From positions 1-64,000 of the forward strand of contig JAJFLH010000020.1 of the NCBI GenBank assembly GCA_021772775.1: a stretch of 64,000 nucleotides of DNA, given 5' to 3'. Position 1 is the stretch's first letter. The number at the start of each line of letters is the position of its first letter. Made by a program: the position numbers and the translations under genes. This document shows positions 63,679 to 64,000 of this stretch, piece after piece. A model generated the notes under the pieces. It ran no database searches and was not told the DNA's origin. It saw only the letters and a list, made by a program, of their open reading frames with translations. The DNA is from Mariprofundus sp. (lineage in GTDB: Bacteria > Pseudomonadota > Zetaproteobacteria > Mariprofundales > Mariprofundaceae).

Positions 63679-64000
63679 ACACTACGATGCAACGGCCTCC
63701 TGTCATGCACTCAAGAGCAGTATATTGCGCACATATCACCAGTTAAAACTATGTTGTTAGTGCAATCTCTAGCAGCTAGACCTCGACCTCATTCCGGCAT
63801 GTTTTTAGCCGGCATCCATGGTGTTGTAAAAGCAGGATTTCTGATAGTTCACTCAGGAGAGACGAACAGTCGAATTTTCAGCTCTTTTAGTTTGAAGCTG
63901 AGCATTCCCCCCCATCTGGATCCCATAGTGCTTTGCTTGAGTGATGAAGGTAATAGGCCGGAATGTTTGAATGCGCTGAGACTATAGTGAAATAATTTAA
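63679..64000. other. Gene-free end of the window with a repeat-like segment
   Basis: No convincing gene is seen. The 78-residue ORF (63751-63987) reads like translated intergenic repeat. A CCGGC...GCCGG hairpin in the context ATTCCGGCAT...GCCGGCATCC (63791-63816) resembles dispersed ATTCC-hairpin-GGAATCC repeats in bacteria. Anything truncated by the window end cannot be judged. Confidence 0.45.
63791..63816. repeat. ATTCCGGC-hairpin intergenic repeat fragment
   Basis: CCGGC and GCCGG pair across a nine-base loop and are flanked by ATT and ATCC, the general form of a repeat family recalled from many bacterial genomes. Only one copy is present here. Confidence 0.45.

Noticed and set aside
63690-63712. 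Similarity of GGCCTCCTGTCATGCA to part of the MITE interior (about 1727-1742)
   Set aside because: Only about 16 bases match and neither terminal repeat is present, so chance is a sufficient explanation.
63751-63987. 78-residue ORF at the window end
   Set aside because: Its sequence reads like translated intergenic repeat around a CCGGC hairpin, not a gene.

Overview
This window looks like chromosome from a free-living, flagellated, piliated Gram-negative bacterium, probably a proteobacterium. The supporting evidence is a type IV pilus secretin operon, a TonB-dependent receptor, lipobox lipoproteins, HemW/RNase G/Maf/IspB/RsmC housekeeping genes, and sigma-28-like flagellar promoters. The base composition leans AT by eye. 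I cannot name the genus. Gamma- and Zetaproteobacteria are both plausible, and that is inference only.

Layout. 1-4.0 kb: carA without an adjacent carB, a MITE-like 164-bp inverted-repeat element, and a hybrid histidine kinase. 4.2-10.0 kb: a small membrane-anchored protein, then pilM-pilN-pilO-pilQ with no pilP in the usual slot. 10.0-14.9 kb: hemW-rng-maf on the minus strand, then a polyprenyl diphosphate synthase and a 2Fe-2S ferredoxin. 15.2-23.5 kb: a signalling block with CheW, an Aer-like chemoreceptor, a HTH-REC regulator, an orphan substrate-binding lipoprotein and a very large PAS/GAF hybrid kinase. 23.6-25.7 kb: a glycine-zipper lipoprotein with a poly-Asp tail, and rsuA and rsmC-like rRNA modification genes.

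26.0-46.2 kb is a glycan island. It starts with a CDP-sugar pathway: RfbF, RfbG, an RmlC-like epimerase, a sugar C-methyltransferase and a reductase. Three tandem paralogous Rossmann-radical SAM proteins follow, then a GT4 glycosyltransferase, a B12-binding radical SAM protein, several methyltransferases (one carrying the same Rossmann module as the tandem trio), an FkbM enzyme, a CmcI-like enzyme and a GT2. A decayed IS3-family (IS407-like) insertion comes next. The island ends with a 1250-residue TPR/SPINDLY O-GlcNAc-transferase - FkbM - methyltransferase fusion.

46.4-51.5 kb: the fusion gene is divergent from a flagellar filament operon (fliC, flaG, fliD, fliS, a FliT-position gene, a terminator). 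A second fliS follows with its own sigma-28-like promoter and an in-frame 9-bp repeat. The simplest reading is that the island makes an unusual branched, methylated glycan and that the fusion protein glycosylates flagellin or another surface target. This is an inference from position and family.

51.5-64 kb: hisE, hisI and hemL, a twin-SPOR cell-envelope protein, an HDOD/metallo-beta-lactamase pair, and a TonB receptor - orphan substrate-binding protein - hybrid kinase operon. The last echoes the substrate-binding protein/kinase pair near 19-23 kb. No rRNA, tRNA or CRISPR array was seen. Start codons were adjusted from the ORF track where a ribosome-binding site or family N-terminus argued for it.
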